From: Tetrahymena thermophila SB210
Taxonomy: Eukaryota; Ciliophora; Oligohymenophorea; Hymenostomatida; Tetrahymenidae
NCBI RefSeq assembly: GCF_000189635.1
Contig: NW_002476351.1
Location: forward strand, 248,001-312,000
Direction of reading: 5' to 3'
DNA length: 64,000 nucleotides
The translations under genes were made by a program, and so were the position numbers. The notes below the pieces were generated by a model that saw only the letters and a program-made list of their open reading frames with translations, was not told the DNA's origin and ran no database searches. Below, in pieces: positions 37,944 to 49,980 of this stretch (position 1 is the first letter of the stretch; each line of letters starts with the position of its first letter).

Positions 37944-40900
37944 ATGAACAGATTAATTAGGTTAAGTTTAAGGAAATCTTTTACAAACAGAGAAGAATAT
38001 GAATCCATATTCACTAGATTATTTAAAAAGTCGGCAAGAAATAGCATTTAGAAAGTTAATCCTATGACAGGATAGACCAATAAAAAGAATCCTATTATTG
38101 CACTTCTAGAAGATCCAGAGCCCGATGAGAAAATGAAAGATCTCAGTCAATACGATCCTAGAAATAGAATAACTATGAGCGTAAAAGAAGATAAGGAAAT
38201 ATTTTTGGAAGAGAATAAAGATATTAGTGATTTAGAAAGAAATCGTATGCAAAATATTGACAAAGTGTTAGGAACAAAGACGGTTTTTCATGAAATCAAG
38301 ACGTATGAGGAGAGACTTGATAGCGAACATGTGATGGAAAGAAAAATTGTTAAACTTGAATAAGGAAGAATTAAAAAAACTGCTATTGATAGATTGCTAA
38401 CAACAGATCCTTAAAAGAAGCGAGACTTGCCCAAGATTAGAAATTTTAGTGAATTTAGTAAAAGAATGATTGATATGCGTATTTACCCTTAACATGATAA
38501 GGAGTCAACTGTGTTAAAAACAGACTTTGAAACACTAGTTGATTAATATTCTTACCTTTAACTAAATAAATACAAAAGTACTACTGAAATTGAATCTATG
38601 AGTGAGCAAATAGAAGCAAAAGAAAATTCTCAAACTCAATTCGAAAATGAAATGACTTAAAAGAAAATTGATTCGTTTATTCAAAAAGAAAACATGTATT
38701 CAGATATGTCTCTAATTAAGGTCTCTTAGTTAGAAGATTCTTTGCTTAGTGATCTTAAAAAAAAAACTGATATCCATGATAGTGTTCCTTTATATACTGA
38801 TAAGTAAATAACTTAAAATTAAATTAAAGCAATTTCAAATTATACTTGATTGAGTAAATTCGGTTTAATTTAACTCTTAAATTTTAATTAATTAATTTGA
38901 AATTAGATTTATTTATTACAACCGCGATCCAAGAGTAACTAAAGAATGCCCTTTGAGTTTGTATAGAACTAGCATTTAAAAATTTAGATTTAAACCTTTC
39001 AATATTATGGAAGTTAATCCTGAAAATAATGAAGAAGAATAAGTTATAACCAAGTAAGAGATTCTTAACTTCTTAGAAAACTATGTTGAATTTGATAAGA
39101 GAATCGAACATCTTGCAGACGAAATCGAGCTAGGACATGTTATGTTTTAAGACATTATTTACAGTCCTGACCATGATTACATTTCCTTTATTTTTGATAT
39201 TTACAATAACAATTAAGAATATATAATGATCATCAAAGATATGAATTCTAAAAAGTTAATTCCTCGTATATTTTCAAATATTGATGATACAGTTGCATAT
39301 GATTGCTTTAACAACATTTATTTATCTCAAAAAAATGATCTTGGTAGATTCTCCATCATCTCAAGCCTCAATCTTTAAGATCCTGAAATCTCTAAAATAT
39401 AACCTAAAACTATCATTGAAGAGAAAAATCCTAACTTTTAATTCAGAAGTAAATATTTATATTTAACATTTTTATAAATGTTTTAAAATTTTCAAAATAA
39501 ATTATTGTGATTTCAGTAATTAAATTTTTCTTAAGATAATATCTATTTAAATTTTATATTGCATCATGTAAATAAAATAAGAATTAACATAAAGAAAGCC
39601 AATTCAGAATTAAAAAATCATAAAGTTTTTGTTAAAAGAAATATTTCTTTTTTCTTTATAAAACTAATAAAATTATTTTAAGTAAGTTGCAATCAAATGA
39701 AAGCAATAAATAAATAAATAATTTCAATAATAAAATAAATGGCCATTTATAAAACTATTTTAAACAAATGGGAATAAAAAAAATTGATAGCAATAAGTTA
39801 AAATTTCATTAATCTTTCATAAAATTAATTTAATTAAATATAAAAATACTTAATAAAAAACAGTTAGATAAATAAGTAATAAAGATGTCATTCTTATAGA
39901 CTCGTGCTCTATTGGTGGAAATGATTAAAATTAACTTTATTTCAAAGAAACTTATATGCCTAATACAGACTTTAGACTTATTTTAGTAAAATTTATTTAT
40001 TTGAATTGGAAAATATAAATAGAATTTATTTATAGGAAAGAACAGTTGACACTTCTACTAAATTGAAGATGGGAGATACAAGTGTTTTTTATACTTAATC
40101 ATATAAAAATGAAAGACCTACAAAAGTAAATTTTTTTAATTATAAAAAATAAATTAAATATTCAAAATTTTTTAGTTATATATGAATAATTACACCAAAG
40201 GCAGTAGAGAATTACTTGAAATGAAACAATCTTAAGAAACAAAACCTTCTGTTGTTAATATAAATGAGGTTTATAAAGAGGCTAAAAAAATGGTTGAAAG
40301 CAACACACTTAGCACTGGTACATTAAAGTCCCAGTTTTTGGAGATGGTATAAAAAGAGAAATATTAAGCAATTGAAGTAAGCTTAAACAAAGAATTATTC
40401 TTTGAAGCAGGAATAGATGAATATATCAAGCACTTTGAAGTATTCTAGCATTATGTAGCTATTCTAGTGTCTAAAATGCCAGAATAAAAAGATTATATCA
40501 AAATTTACAATTTTAAAACAAAATCTTTCCACACACTCTCCTTTTAAGAAGATTTATACGATATATAACCTGAATCCAACTAATACTATACTTCTAACTC
40601 TTATAATTTTACATTGATGGTAACTATTTTCAATTACGATTTTAATTCAAAAATAAATAAATAAATAAATAAAATATATTAGACTCCTAATTAACCTTTA
40701 AATTTTATGAGCTATAATATGGCTATGAGGGAATGTTAATCATATCACCTTAGGTTATTTGTCAACTTTTAAAGCTAAAACTATTAAATGGAAAGGTAAT
40801 AAATATTTTAAGTAACATGAATAGTGTTAATATTTTGTAAATTAAAAATAAATAGACTTTAAGCAAAATCAAGAGACGGATCTGAAATTCCATTTACTTT

Positions 40901-41848
40901 AGTTTACAATAAATAATATGTTAATGCTAACAGTCCTTGTATTTTATATTTAAATTAAGAAGAAAACAGTAGAGGAGCTTATGGTAATATATAAACATTA
41001 TAACATATTTTAATTATAATTTAAATATAAGACTTAACACCAAATATGGTTTCGTTACTTGATAGAGGAGTTATTATTGCTTATCCCCACATGAGAGGTA
41101 TATTTATTTATTTATAAATAAATTATATTAAAAACTAATTTAAAAATTGATTATTCTGATAAGGTACTTATGATATTAGTGAAGAGTGGTTCAAGGCTGG
41201 GTGTGCAGAGAGAAGATTAACTAATTTTTGTGATTTGATAGATGTTGCAAAATATATTAAGGAACAAGAAATATCAAACAAAATTTGTGGCTATTCTACT
41301 ACACCTTTATCTGGACTTTCTTTGTTTATGGCTGTTTTGAATGAACCAAATCTGATCAGATGTTCTGTTTATCATGTAAATAATTACCTTAATTAATTTG
41401 TAATAAATTAAATTTTTATTCTACTTTGTTTTGATAGAATGGTATGTTCGATATTATTGAGTATCTATAAAATAATCAAAATGCTGATACACTCAAAATT
41501 TTTGGAGATGTTAAGTCTGATTAGGATATTTATGAGTTTGTAAAAGAATATTCGCCTTACTAGTAAGATTTATCTGAAATTGATTTTGAAAACATGATGT
41601 TTACATGTAACAGTAAGCATCCTTTAGCTTACTAAACCAGAAAGCTTGTAGCCAAATTAAGAGAAAATAAAGAAAATACAGAAGTATATTTTAGAGAATA
41701 TTTGATGATGCCTTAAGAATCTTAAGAAATTCAACAATTTGCCTTTTTATTAAGCATAGCTTTCTATAGTATGGATGCAGATAAAAAAACTTATATTAAA
41801 CCTGAGGAAAAAGACTATGGTGATGATTTTGATGATTTCCGTAAATGA
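37944..41848 (+). CDS. Prolyl-oligopeptidase (S9A)-like protein, catalytic residues lost, one apparent frameshift
   Basis: Ten exons: 37944-38802, 38907-39448, 39885-39985, 40036-40125, 40176-40619, 40683-40795, 40856-40983, 41032-41097, 41164-41375, 41438-41848; about 988 residues if the frame is restored at 38757-38765. The N-terminus (MNRLIRLSLRKSFTNR) looks like a mitochondrial presequence, followed by about 250 charged residues. The S9A propeller shows HDSVP, FIYYNRDPR, DIIYSPDHDYISFIFD, MIIKDMNSKK and IIEEKNPNF. The hydrolase half shows PNMVSLLDRGVIIAYPHMRG, EEWFKAGCAERRLTNFCDLIDVAKYI and AVLNEPNLIRCSVYHNGMFD. The GGSAGG nucleophile motif reads TTPLSG, the D-x-R-V acid region reads CNSKHPL, and the HGG His region has no His. 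It is probably an inactive paralog of oligopeptidase B. Confidence 0.85.
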
Positions 41849-42580
41849 ATAAACCATAATAAAAATAAATTTAATTAAAATATTATTAACGTAAATAAAT
41901 ATTTTGTATATATCTATCTATCTCCTTATTATTTTTATATTTATTATTTTAAAAGCCTCAATCAATTATTCAAATTTTATTTATCCATTTTGTAAATAAT
42001 TATGCTTGAAAATTGATATACCTTCATAAAAATCAATTTCAGTTATTCAACAGTTTACATTGTTAATCCAGAAATTAAAATATCACCAACTAACTATCAA
42101 CTGTGTTGGTAGAGATGAAGATATGCTTTTTAGATAATTTTGTTCATTCATTACTTTAATTTTTTTTATAATTCTATTTTTTCAAATTTTAACAAATTTT
42201 TATAGCATTTAATGCCTTTTCTCAAATTTTGAAAGTAAAAAAATTTTTTTTTTTTACAAATTTTGAAAACATTCAAATATCTTTTATATAGTTTCATTTG
42301 GAATATTCACGAGTTTTAGTTTCAAATATAGTAAGGTAATTAATTCTGTTTATAAATTAAAATTTAATTTTAAGATAATAAAAACTTTTTAAAAATGCTT
42401 ACGTTAAATATTAAGATTCATATTAAAATGTTTAATTCATAAAATTATTTAAAAATATTTTTCTTTTGATGGATTAAAAAAAGAAAACTTTGTTTTGATG
42501 ATAATTTCAATTTAAAAAATGTGAATTGAATAAATAGATCTTAATTATAATATAAATATTAGCTTTACATAAAATTATTA
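41849..42580. other. Intergenic, A+T-rich
   Basis: About 730 bases between two + strand genes. It holds poly-A/T tracts only, including a T-run near 42240. Confidence 0.6.
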
Positions 42581-44220
42581 ATGGAGAAAGATTTAAGTAG
42601 AAAGTAAAAATAAATAACCAAAATTAAGCAAATTAAAAAACATATTTAGTAAAAGATATTAGAATCCTTAGTATATTTAAAGAGACTTAAAAAGTAATAA
42701 GTAGGTGTTCCTAAAATAAAAGAATAAGTTAATAAGCAGAAAAAAAAGAAAAAGAAAAAAGTAAAGAGGGTTATGGAAAAGAATAGTTAATAGTCTATTA
42801 TTGTAGGATATCATTATCCATGTATAGATGGTGTTTTTAGTGCGTTAAATTGCTTTTTATCATTGAAACTTTACAATCAATTTAACAAAGATTTGATGGA
42901 AAGATTACTAAGTGAAGATTTTGAAGACTGTTATTTTAATGGATTTAATTAAAAAAGTAAAGATTAAAATGATAAGACAGCTAGTGAAAAAGTAAAACGA
43001 ACATTCATATATTTAACTAATTAATTTGTTATTGTCATTTAAAATGTTAACTATTCTAGGTTTAAAGTGAAGTAAAAGAGGAGTAGAAGTAATCATAATA
43101 AGAAATTAGCGAATTATCAGAAGATGTTAATTAGCTAAAATAGAGACTTTAGCTGCACAGCGAAGATTTAAAAGGGTATTTATATAGTGATTCTTTTAAG
43201 CCTATGAAATTTGTTCCTAGCAAAATTTAATAAGATTCTACAGAATAAGGAAATGTATATTTGAAATTTAAAACAGTTGATAAAGCTAACTCTGTTTTAA
43301 TTCTTTTAGATTATTACGGATAAAGTGCTGAGAATTTACAGAAATTTTGTGATCAATATAAAAAAGTTATTGTGATTGATCATCATATCACATTAATTAG
43401 TACCTTAGAATAAATTGTTTAAAACCAAAATTAGCTGAATTAGGAATCAACTTAAAATTCAGAGCAAGATAAAAATTAACTGGATGATCAGTAAAAAGAA
43501 TCAAAAGATTAAAATGATTATTGTATTCCTATTCATTTATCTAAAGCTATTAAGAATATATTTCCAAATCTGAATATTATTTACAATAGAAGAATGAGCG
43601 GCGCAAGCTTAACATTTGACTTTTTTACAAAATTATTTAATTATAAGGATTACCTTAATGATTAGCTATACGAGCATATAAAGGAAATAAGTAAAATGGT
43701 GGAGATTTATGATACTAAATTTGAATAAAATAGAAGGGCAGAAGCTTTTGTTGCTAATGTAATATCTAGTTAATATGAATTAAATGCAAGATCAAACTAC
43801 TTTATTTTTTCTAAATTGGTTAATTGCTATATAGAAGGTCATGTAAAATTAGGAGAGGGAATTCTTAACTCATTAGAAAAACAAGCAAATAATTTAGTCA
43901 AATAGAAATTCATAGTACATATCGGAGGGAAGTATAATACAATAGCAAAGTGTTATGCAGTAATTTCTTCTAATTTATCTATCACAAATCAAACTGCTCA
44001 TAAATTAGCAGAGTTGAGTTTAAAAGATGGAATGGATAATGTAGGTTGTTTCATTATCTAAGATAAAAGTAAATCAAAAATTAAAGTTTCTTTAAGAAGT
44101 GATAATGATCCAAGTAAAGAATAAAAGTGTCATATTATAGCCTAGAGTTTTAATGGTGGAGGTCACCCTAGTGCAGCGAGCTTCTTTACAACCTTTTCCT
44201 AAGTAAAAAGCTGGAGATGA
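42581..44220 (+). CDS. DHH-family phosphoesterase
   Basis: Two exons (42581-42991 and 43060-44220) give about 523 residues. DHH phosphoesterases use Mn2+ to cleave small phospho-compounds such as oligonucleotides, polyphosphate or cyclic dinucleotides. Motifs in order: the N-terminal VGYHYPCIDGVFSA (in place of the more usual DxDxxGS/A motif), LILLDYYGQ, the namesake VIDHH, and near the C-terminus NGGGHPSAASFF, the GGGH of the DHHA1 domain. The start is preceded by nothing in frame, and the first 75 residues are basic with a long Lys run (about residues 50-60), which could serve as nuclear or RNA-binding signal. A Gln/Asp/Ser-rich insert follows VIDHH. Substrate is unknown; eukaryotic relatives with long inserts are poorly studied. 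Intron of 68 bases. Confidence 0.87.
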
Positions 44221-45185
44221 AAGGAAACAATTTAATATCTTTAAAACAAATTAATAAATAAATAATATTTTAATTTAAAAAAATAAGATAAAATCAATTA
44301 ATTAATTTTTAAATAAATAATCTCATTTATAAATACATACGAAGCCTTTAATAAAAAATTATTAACTAATAAAAATGAATAAAAACATTTTTCAAATATA
44401 TATTATTATTCTATAGTAAGTAATTCATAAATTAATTATTAGCTAAAACATAAAGATAAATGTCTTGAATCTTCAATTAAAATAATAAATCACTTTGATT
44501 AATATTTGAAATAGCATTATCTAAATTAATATTCAGCTAATTTAGATTATTTTATTTCCTATTTAAATAGTATTTATAGCAGCTTTTTATATAAATATGT
44601 GATTTATATTTAAATCATCAAAGTTTTTTTTTAATTTTCGTAATAAATTAGAAAAATTGATAATATAGTAGCATACATATGAATAAATTCTTTAAAAACC
44701 TTATTTTATTAGTTTTCTGAAAGACAGACTAGACTTTATAATAAAAAAACATTTAATGAACTAATTATTTTTGTAATTATCAAAAAATTAGAAGACAGAA
44801 AAACGTGAATTTTATTGGCTTTAATTTATTGCATTTTAAACATTTAAAAAATTGTACCTAAAAATAGTAAAATTAACATTTATAAAAACCCACTAAGGTA
44901 TTGGTTGATTTGATTTTCTTAAAATTAAGTTTTTATTTTTTAGAAATTCATTGATTTTAATTTAAATAGCCAGAGGCTGGTTATTTGAAAATTATTTAAA
45001 AGACTATTTATTGTATTAAATTATATTTTACTTTGCAAACATATGTAGTATTAAATGGTAATAACATAATAAATTTGATTAAAAGTTTTTTTAGAAATAA
45101 ACTAAAAACAAAACAAAATAAATTAACAATATAAAAGTAAACTAACATTAAAGGTTAATAGAACAAATAGCTGTAGAGAGAGACA
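44221..45185. other. Intergenic, A+T-rich
   Basis: About 965 bases between two + strand genes. No supported feature was found. Confidence 0.6.
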
Positions 45186-47390
45186 ATGTTGGCAAATTTT
45201 GATTATTTTGGCATACCAGTTTAGATGAGAGTCTCTAAAGATTTAAAACATAAGACAAATTTTGGAGGTTTAGTTACAATAGCGACTACTATCGCAATGT
45301 TTGTTTACTCGTACTTCATTTTAAACCAATGCTTTTCATATTTGAATCCAAATATTGTTAGTTAAGATTATGTGACTTCTCAACCAGATGATGTTGTTTT
45401 TAATCAATAACAATACACTTTTGCTATGGGCATATAAGATTAATCCTTAACACACTTTTTAGATGAGTCTATTTACTACTTAGATGTTTAGTTGATGGAA
45501 ACCACTAAATCCTATAATGAAACAACCAATGAATATGATCAAAATACAGTTACCTAGCCAATAAAGATGGAGCGCTGCACAAAAAATCACTTCTAAGTTT
45601 AAGGTGCTTAAAGTTTTTTCGAAACCCTAAACTACACAAATATATACTGTTTACCTCTTGATTTTTAGCTTAGCTTAGCTGGTTAGTTTGGTGCGATGAA
45701 ATACAAGCGCTTATACATTCAGGTTAAGAGTTGCATACAAAACTGCTCAGATGAAACTATTATTGAACAAAAGCTAAACAATGTGGCATTCTAACTTTAT
45801 TACGTTAATTACATCATATCTCCTGCTAATTTAAATAATCCTTTTACTCCAATTGCTTAAAATACATTTTGGCAATCAGGATATTCCTTATTCAAAAACA
45901 TCAACATATACTTTAGAAAAAATACGATAAGTACAGATCAAGGACTCATTACATAAGACTTCTAAAGTGACTATCGTATGATGTATAGCTTAGACAGAGA
46001 GACGATTGTAACAAAAACAGATAACAAAATGTATGAGCTGTACATTGGATTAGAAAAGAATAAATAATCAGAGTGTATAAGAACTTACATGAAATTGTTA
46101 AGTGCTACATCTTAAATAGGTGGTATTTTTAACATTTTTTTTATAATCGGTTCAATAGTTTGTTTTCCTGTTTAAAAAATTTCACTCTATTATAGGCTTA
46201 TTGATTCTATATTTGATTTTAAAGAAAAAAGAGAAGAGGTTTAATTTTAATTTGAAAAAGATTATGTTGTTGAAAATAAAGTTTTAAGTAACACTAATTA
46301 TTTTTCCAATTCTCAACATAAAAAATATAGAAAGAGTTTTGCGCATTAATCAAGAGATTAAGTTTTTAATAAACCTCTGAAAAATAATCAGAACTAAACA
46401 AATTTTATTTCCCTTGAAAATTCTTAAAAGCAAAATATATTTTAAAATATTCCAAAAAAATCAGATTCTTCATCTAAATTGCCTCATAAATACCTAGTAG
46501 ATAATGTTAGCGAAGAAAATATTCAAGAAAATAAAACAAATTTGAAATCATAAAAATAAAGTTAGAACGATTAAAGCAGTAAATAAATTTAGAATACTAA
46601 ATTGATTTCAAAAATTGGCGACTTACTTTCTTTTATATTTTAAAAATCAAAAAATATTAAATTTAACATTTCAAAAATGATGAAATCTTAAATAAAATAC
46701 AAAACGAATTTTAAACCTGAATATTAAATGATAGACTATAGTATTTAATATCTATAACAATATCTTGACATAAGAAACATCATGAAAAAACTCTAGGATA
46801 TTGAAAAACTCAAATACTTACTTCTTGATGAAAATTAAATTAAACTTTTTGAAAGCATTTCTAAGCCTACTCTGTATCTTGAAGATTTTAAAAATTAGAT
46901 TAATGAACTGAATGCTAATAAAAGAAAACAAATTCCTGATACTGCAACTGAAGGAAGTTTTTTTTAATAATAAAGAAATAATAATGTTAAAAATTAATAG
47001 CCCTTTTACTCTATTATATAAATATAATAAAAAGATGAAAACTAAATGGCAAAAGAAACAGAGTAGGCTTTTAAAGAAGTTTATTAAGATAAGCAATCTA
47101 TATCTCTTATAGATAAAAAACTATTAAAAATGCTAATCCCTGGGCTAATAGAATCTAATGAGAATGAGGACCTTAACAAATCAATAATTGATAAAAACAT
47201 AACCTAATAACCCTTAACTCTAATAACCTCTCCTGCAAACAATAATAGTGGAGAAAATTATTAAAAATTTCTTTTTAGTGATGAAATCAAAAGCTAATAA
47301 ATTCCTAAAAATTTAAGACTTAATAATTCTAATTAAGATTCCTCTGCAATACAGAGTATTTTTTCACCAAAAATGTACTATGAAGAGTGA
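45186..47390 (+). CDS. Two-pass membrane protein with long cytoplasmic tail (ciliate family)
   Basis: A single uninterrupted frame of 735 codons (734 residues). The N-terminus, MLANFDYFGIPVQMRVSKDL, is followed by a Lys-rich stretch and the first membrane segment (LVTIATTIAMFVYSYFIL, coding about 45270-45325). About 260 residues follow with several Cys and Asn-x-Ser/Thr sites, likely extracellular. A second segment (LLSATSQIGGIFNIFFIIGSIVCFPV, coding about 46100-46175) leads into a hydrophilic tail of about 400 residues rich in Asn, Gln, Ser and Lys. This architecture resembles a large group of uncharacterised ciliate transmembrane proteins, as I recall it. No enzymatic or channel motif was found. 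The lack of introns contrasts with its neighbours. Confidence 0.78.
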
Positions 47391-47816
47391 ATAAATACAA
47401 TAAAAAATATTAAGAATTTTTGAAAATTTTAATATACTAGTATATATTTGATAATATATTTTTTAGTGATATGTGCATTTTACATTATTAGTAGCTGAAA
47501 ATTCTAATAGTTTTCGATTTAAAAAAATGCTATTATGTTATATTAGTATATTTATTTAATTTAAATACTATATATCTTCCTTATTATTTATTTAATAATA
47601 CTTAAATAAACACAATTTTACAAATTTTAGATTTTAATACATAATTAGATTTTAAAACAACTGATAATTGATAATTAATGATAAAATACAGTTTATATAC
47701 TGAAAGAATGTATTTATAATTTATAAAAAAATAAAAAGATTATTATTTATTTATTTATTTAATAATTTTTTTGATAATAGTTATTGTTGAAAACATGTAT
47801 TGAATATAAATTTTTT
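47391..47816. other. Convergent 3' intergenic region
   Basis: It lies between two convergent genes, contains only A/T runs, and presumably holds both 3' untranslated regions. Confidence 0.6.
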
Positions 47817-49494
47817 TCATGCTAATTTATTACTTTTAATTAAACTTGGCTTGATTGCACCCATTTCTCCCATATAACCATTTACTTGCTTATCGTATAT
47901 TTTACCACGGTGATTTCTTTCGTGAATTTTTTGCTTCTTTGTGAATTTTTCGCGATAATGAACACGAGCATTACCACTTTTTGCCTTTCTTTTTCTTATT
48001 AAGTTTCCTTTGTTCTAAAGAATTTATGTAGAAATTTTTCTTGATTCGTCCTCGTTGACTTCTCTAATTTCGTATTTTTTGGCTAATTCCTCCTTTTTCT
48101 TTTCTTTTTCTTAAATCTTTTGTTATTTTCTAGAGATTTATTCATCTATTTATTATTACTTAGCCTACTTATAGAAGTCATCTTCAAACTCTTCACTATT
48201 TTATACCTTTTTGTTTGCTTCTTTCTTTTTGATTTTGTTTAAGTCAACCTTTTTAGGTTCTTTGAGAAGCATATCGCCATCTTCTTCATCATCAAGCATC
48301 CATGGCTCAACACTATCCATATTTATTTCTCCATCATCTTTCTTTTTAGAAGGTGCTGCTTATTTAACCTACTTTTTAGATGCTTAAACACCTTTTGAAA
48401 TTCTAATATCTTCTTCATCATCACTGAGGAGACTATTTTCTGATTCTTCATCTTAATCAAAATCATCAAATTCATCATCATCCTCTCCTGATTCGCCGTA
48501 CATTTTTTTTAATTCTTCTTACAATTCTCTTGCAAGTCTTTGTTACTCTGTCTCTTTAGAATTTTTATTTTGATTTTTTTAATTGAGTTTCCTAAATATG
48601 ATAATATAATTTTTTAATAAAACATTGTACTTATTTATATATATATTCATTTATAAATTACATTTTTTCTTCAAACGTCATTGCCTTTTGTCCCTTTTAA
48701 GAGCCTTTCTTCTTTGATGATAAATTTTTGGCAATAATTTTACCAACTTAAGTCTCAAAATCATCTAAAGAAATATTCATACGCTCAATCATAGTCTTAT
48801 ACTTAGTGAGTTTGTCAAGAACAGGGTGATTATTTGTAATTTTTCCCTTGGACTTCAATAATAAATAGAATAATATGCACATAGTATAACTAATGAGTAT
48901 TTCATATCTTATTTCTAAAAAGTTTTATCCCTTTCCAGGTAATATTTTCTTGGCTTCTTCAACATCCATAATAGGGAACAATTTATCAGTAACTTCGCTA
49001 ATACTAATATTCATTTCTTAAGCTAAACTAATTATTTCAGGACTTAATTTCTTAATTAGCTTTTACTTTTTTTCTTCGTTTTAATCTTTAGCTTTATCTG
49101 CATCTAAATGTGCTGCGTCTTCATCTTCAGACTATTGTATACTATCTTATTTTGCGAAATCATCATCTATAAAATCAGCTTCAGTCAAATCGTTTTATTA
49201 TTCTCTATATACTGCATCAGCTCCTTCTTCTTCACCAGAATCTTCGGAGTCAGTTACATCAGAATCTTTATAGTAATTTTGCTTTTATTTACCAAAATCA
49301 GCACCTCTATTAACCTATACTTCTGAACCTTCGCTATCGTTATCATCATCTAAAATATCAGAATTGCTTTGATATTCTTCTTAACTATCTTCTTCTTCCA
49401 TTTCATCATCTAATTATGGTTCAGAGCCATCATCATCAAAATCTTCTTCAGACTCTGAATCGTACTTATTTCCGTTAGCTATCTTTTTACCCAT
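47817..49494 (-). CDS. UTP3: UTP3/SAS10, small-subunit processome protein
   Basis: UTP3/Sas10 is a nucleolar component of the SSU processome needed for 18S rRNA maturation. Two exons (49494-48662 and 48591-47817) give about 535 residues. The first 150 residues are very acidic. The Sas10/Utp3/C1D domain follows: FLEIRYEILISYTMCILFYL, LLKSKGKITNNHPVLDKL and YKTMIERMN, matching the family pattern in which a YLLLK segment is followed by HPV and a leucine. A second acidic stretch with long Glu/Asp runs is next, then a helical Lys/Glu region. The C-terminus has the Sas10 signature: KSGNARVHYREKF, RGKIYDKQVNGYMGEMGAI and a final Ser-Asn-Lys-Leu-Ala, as in other Sas10 proteins, which end in a GYxGE-x-x-GI motif. 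Nucleolar location expected. The intron is 70 bases. Confidence 0.93.
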
Positions 49495-49980
49495 ATTAAC
49501 TACCAAACTTTGCAAGTATTTGTTATTTATTTCTCCTTTGTTTAATTAGTAATAATAATATATCAATAATTATGATAAATTTAATAAATAGAAGTAATTT
49601 ACCCTTTTTAAATTTACCCTATATAATTTACTTGAAAAAAGTAATTAGATTGATTCCATTCAATAAGAATATAAATATCAATCATTTTTAAAGCAAAAGC
49701 AATAATTTATTAATTTGTGAATATTGCTCCTCATTCTTACAAAAAAATAAGTAGATTTAAAGATTCTACTTAAATTAAAATTTTGATTGAATCATACAAC
49801 AATTTTCATCACGCAATTTGCAAATAAAACATATTTATTTTTTTTTCTTTCAATTTTATTTAATTGCATTAACAAACATAAATAAAACTCCTTTGAAAAT
49901 GTTTATTCAAACATAAATAAAAAAATATTTTCAAAAATTATATTTTAACTTTAAAAATATTTTTAATTAAATAAAATTTT
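49495..49980. other. Intergenic, A+T-rich
   Basis: Gap between two minus-strand genes; upstream region of UTP3 and 3' region of the M16 peptidase gene. No other feature seen. Confidence 0.6.

Noticed and set aside
39281..39466. Separate small gene on the + strand
   Set aside because: It is an out-of-frame shadow of exon 2 of the prolyl-oligopeptidase-like gene.
39896..41848. Treating the C-terminal half of the S9A-like protein as its own gene
   Set aside because: An in-phase intron (39449-39884) joins IIEEKNPNFQFR to the next propeller strand, so one gene explains both halves.
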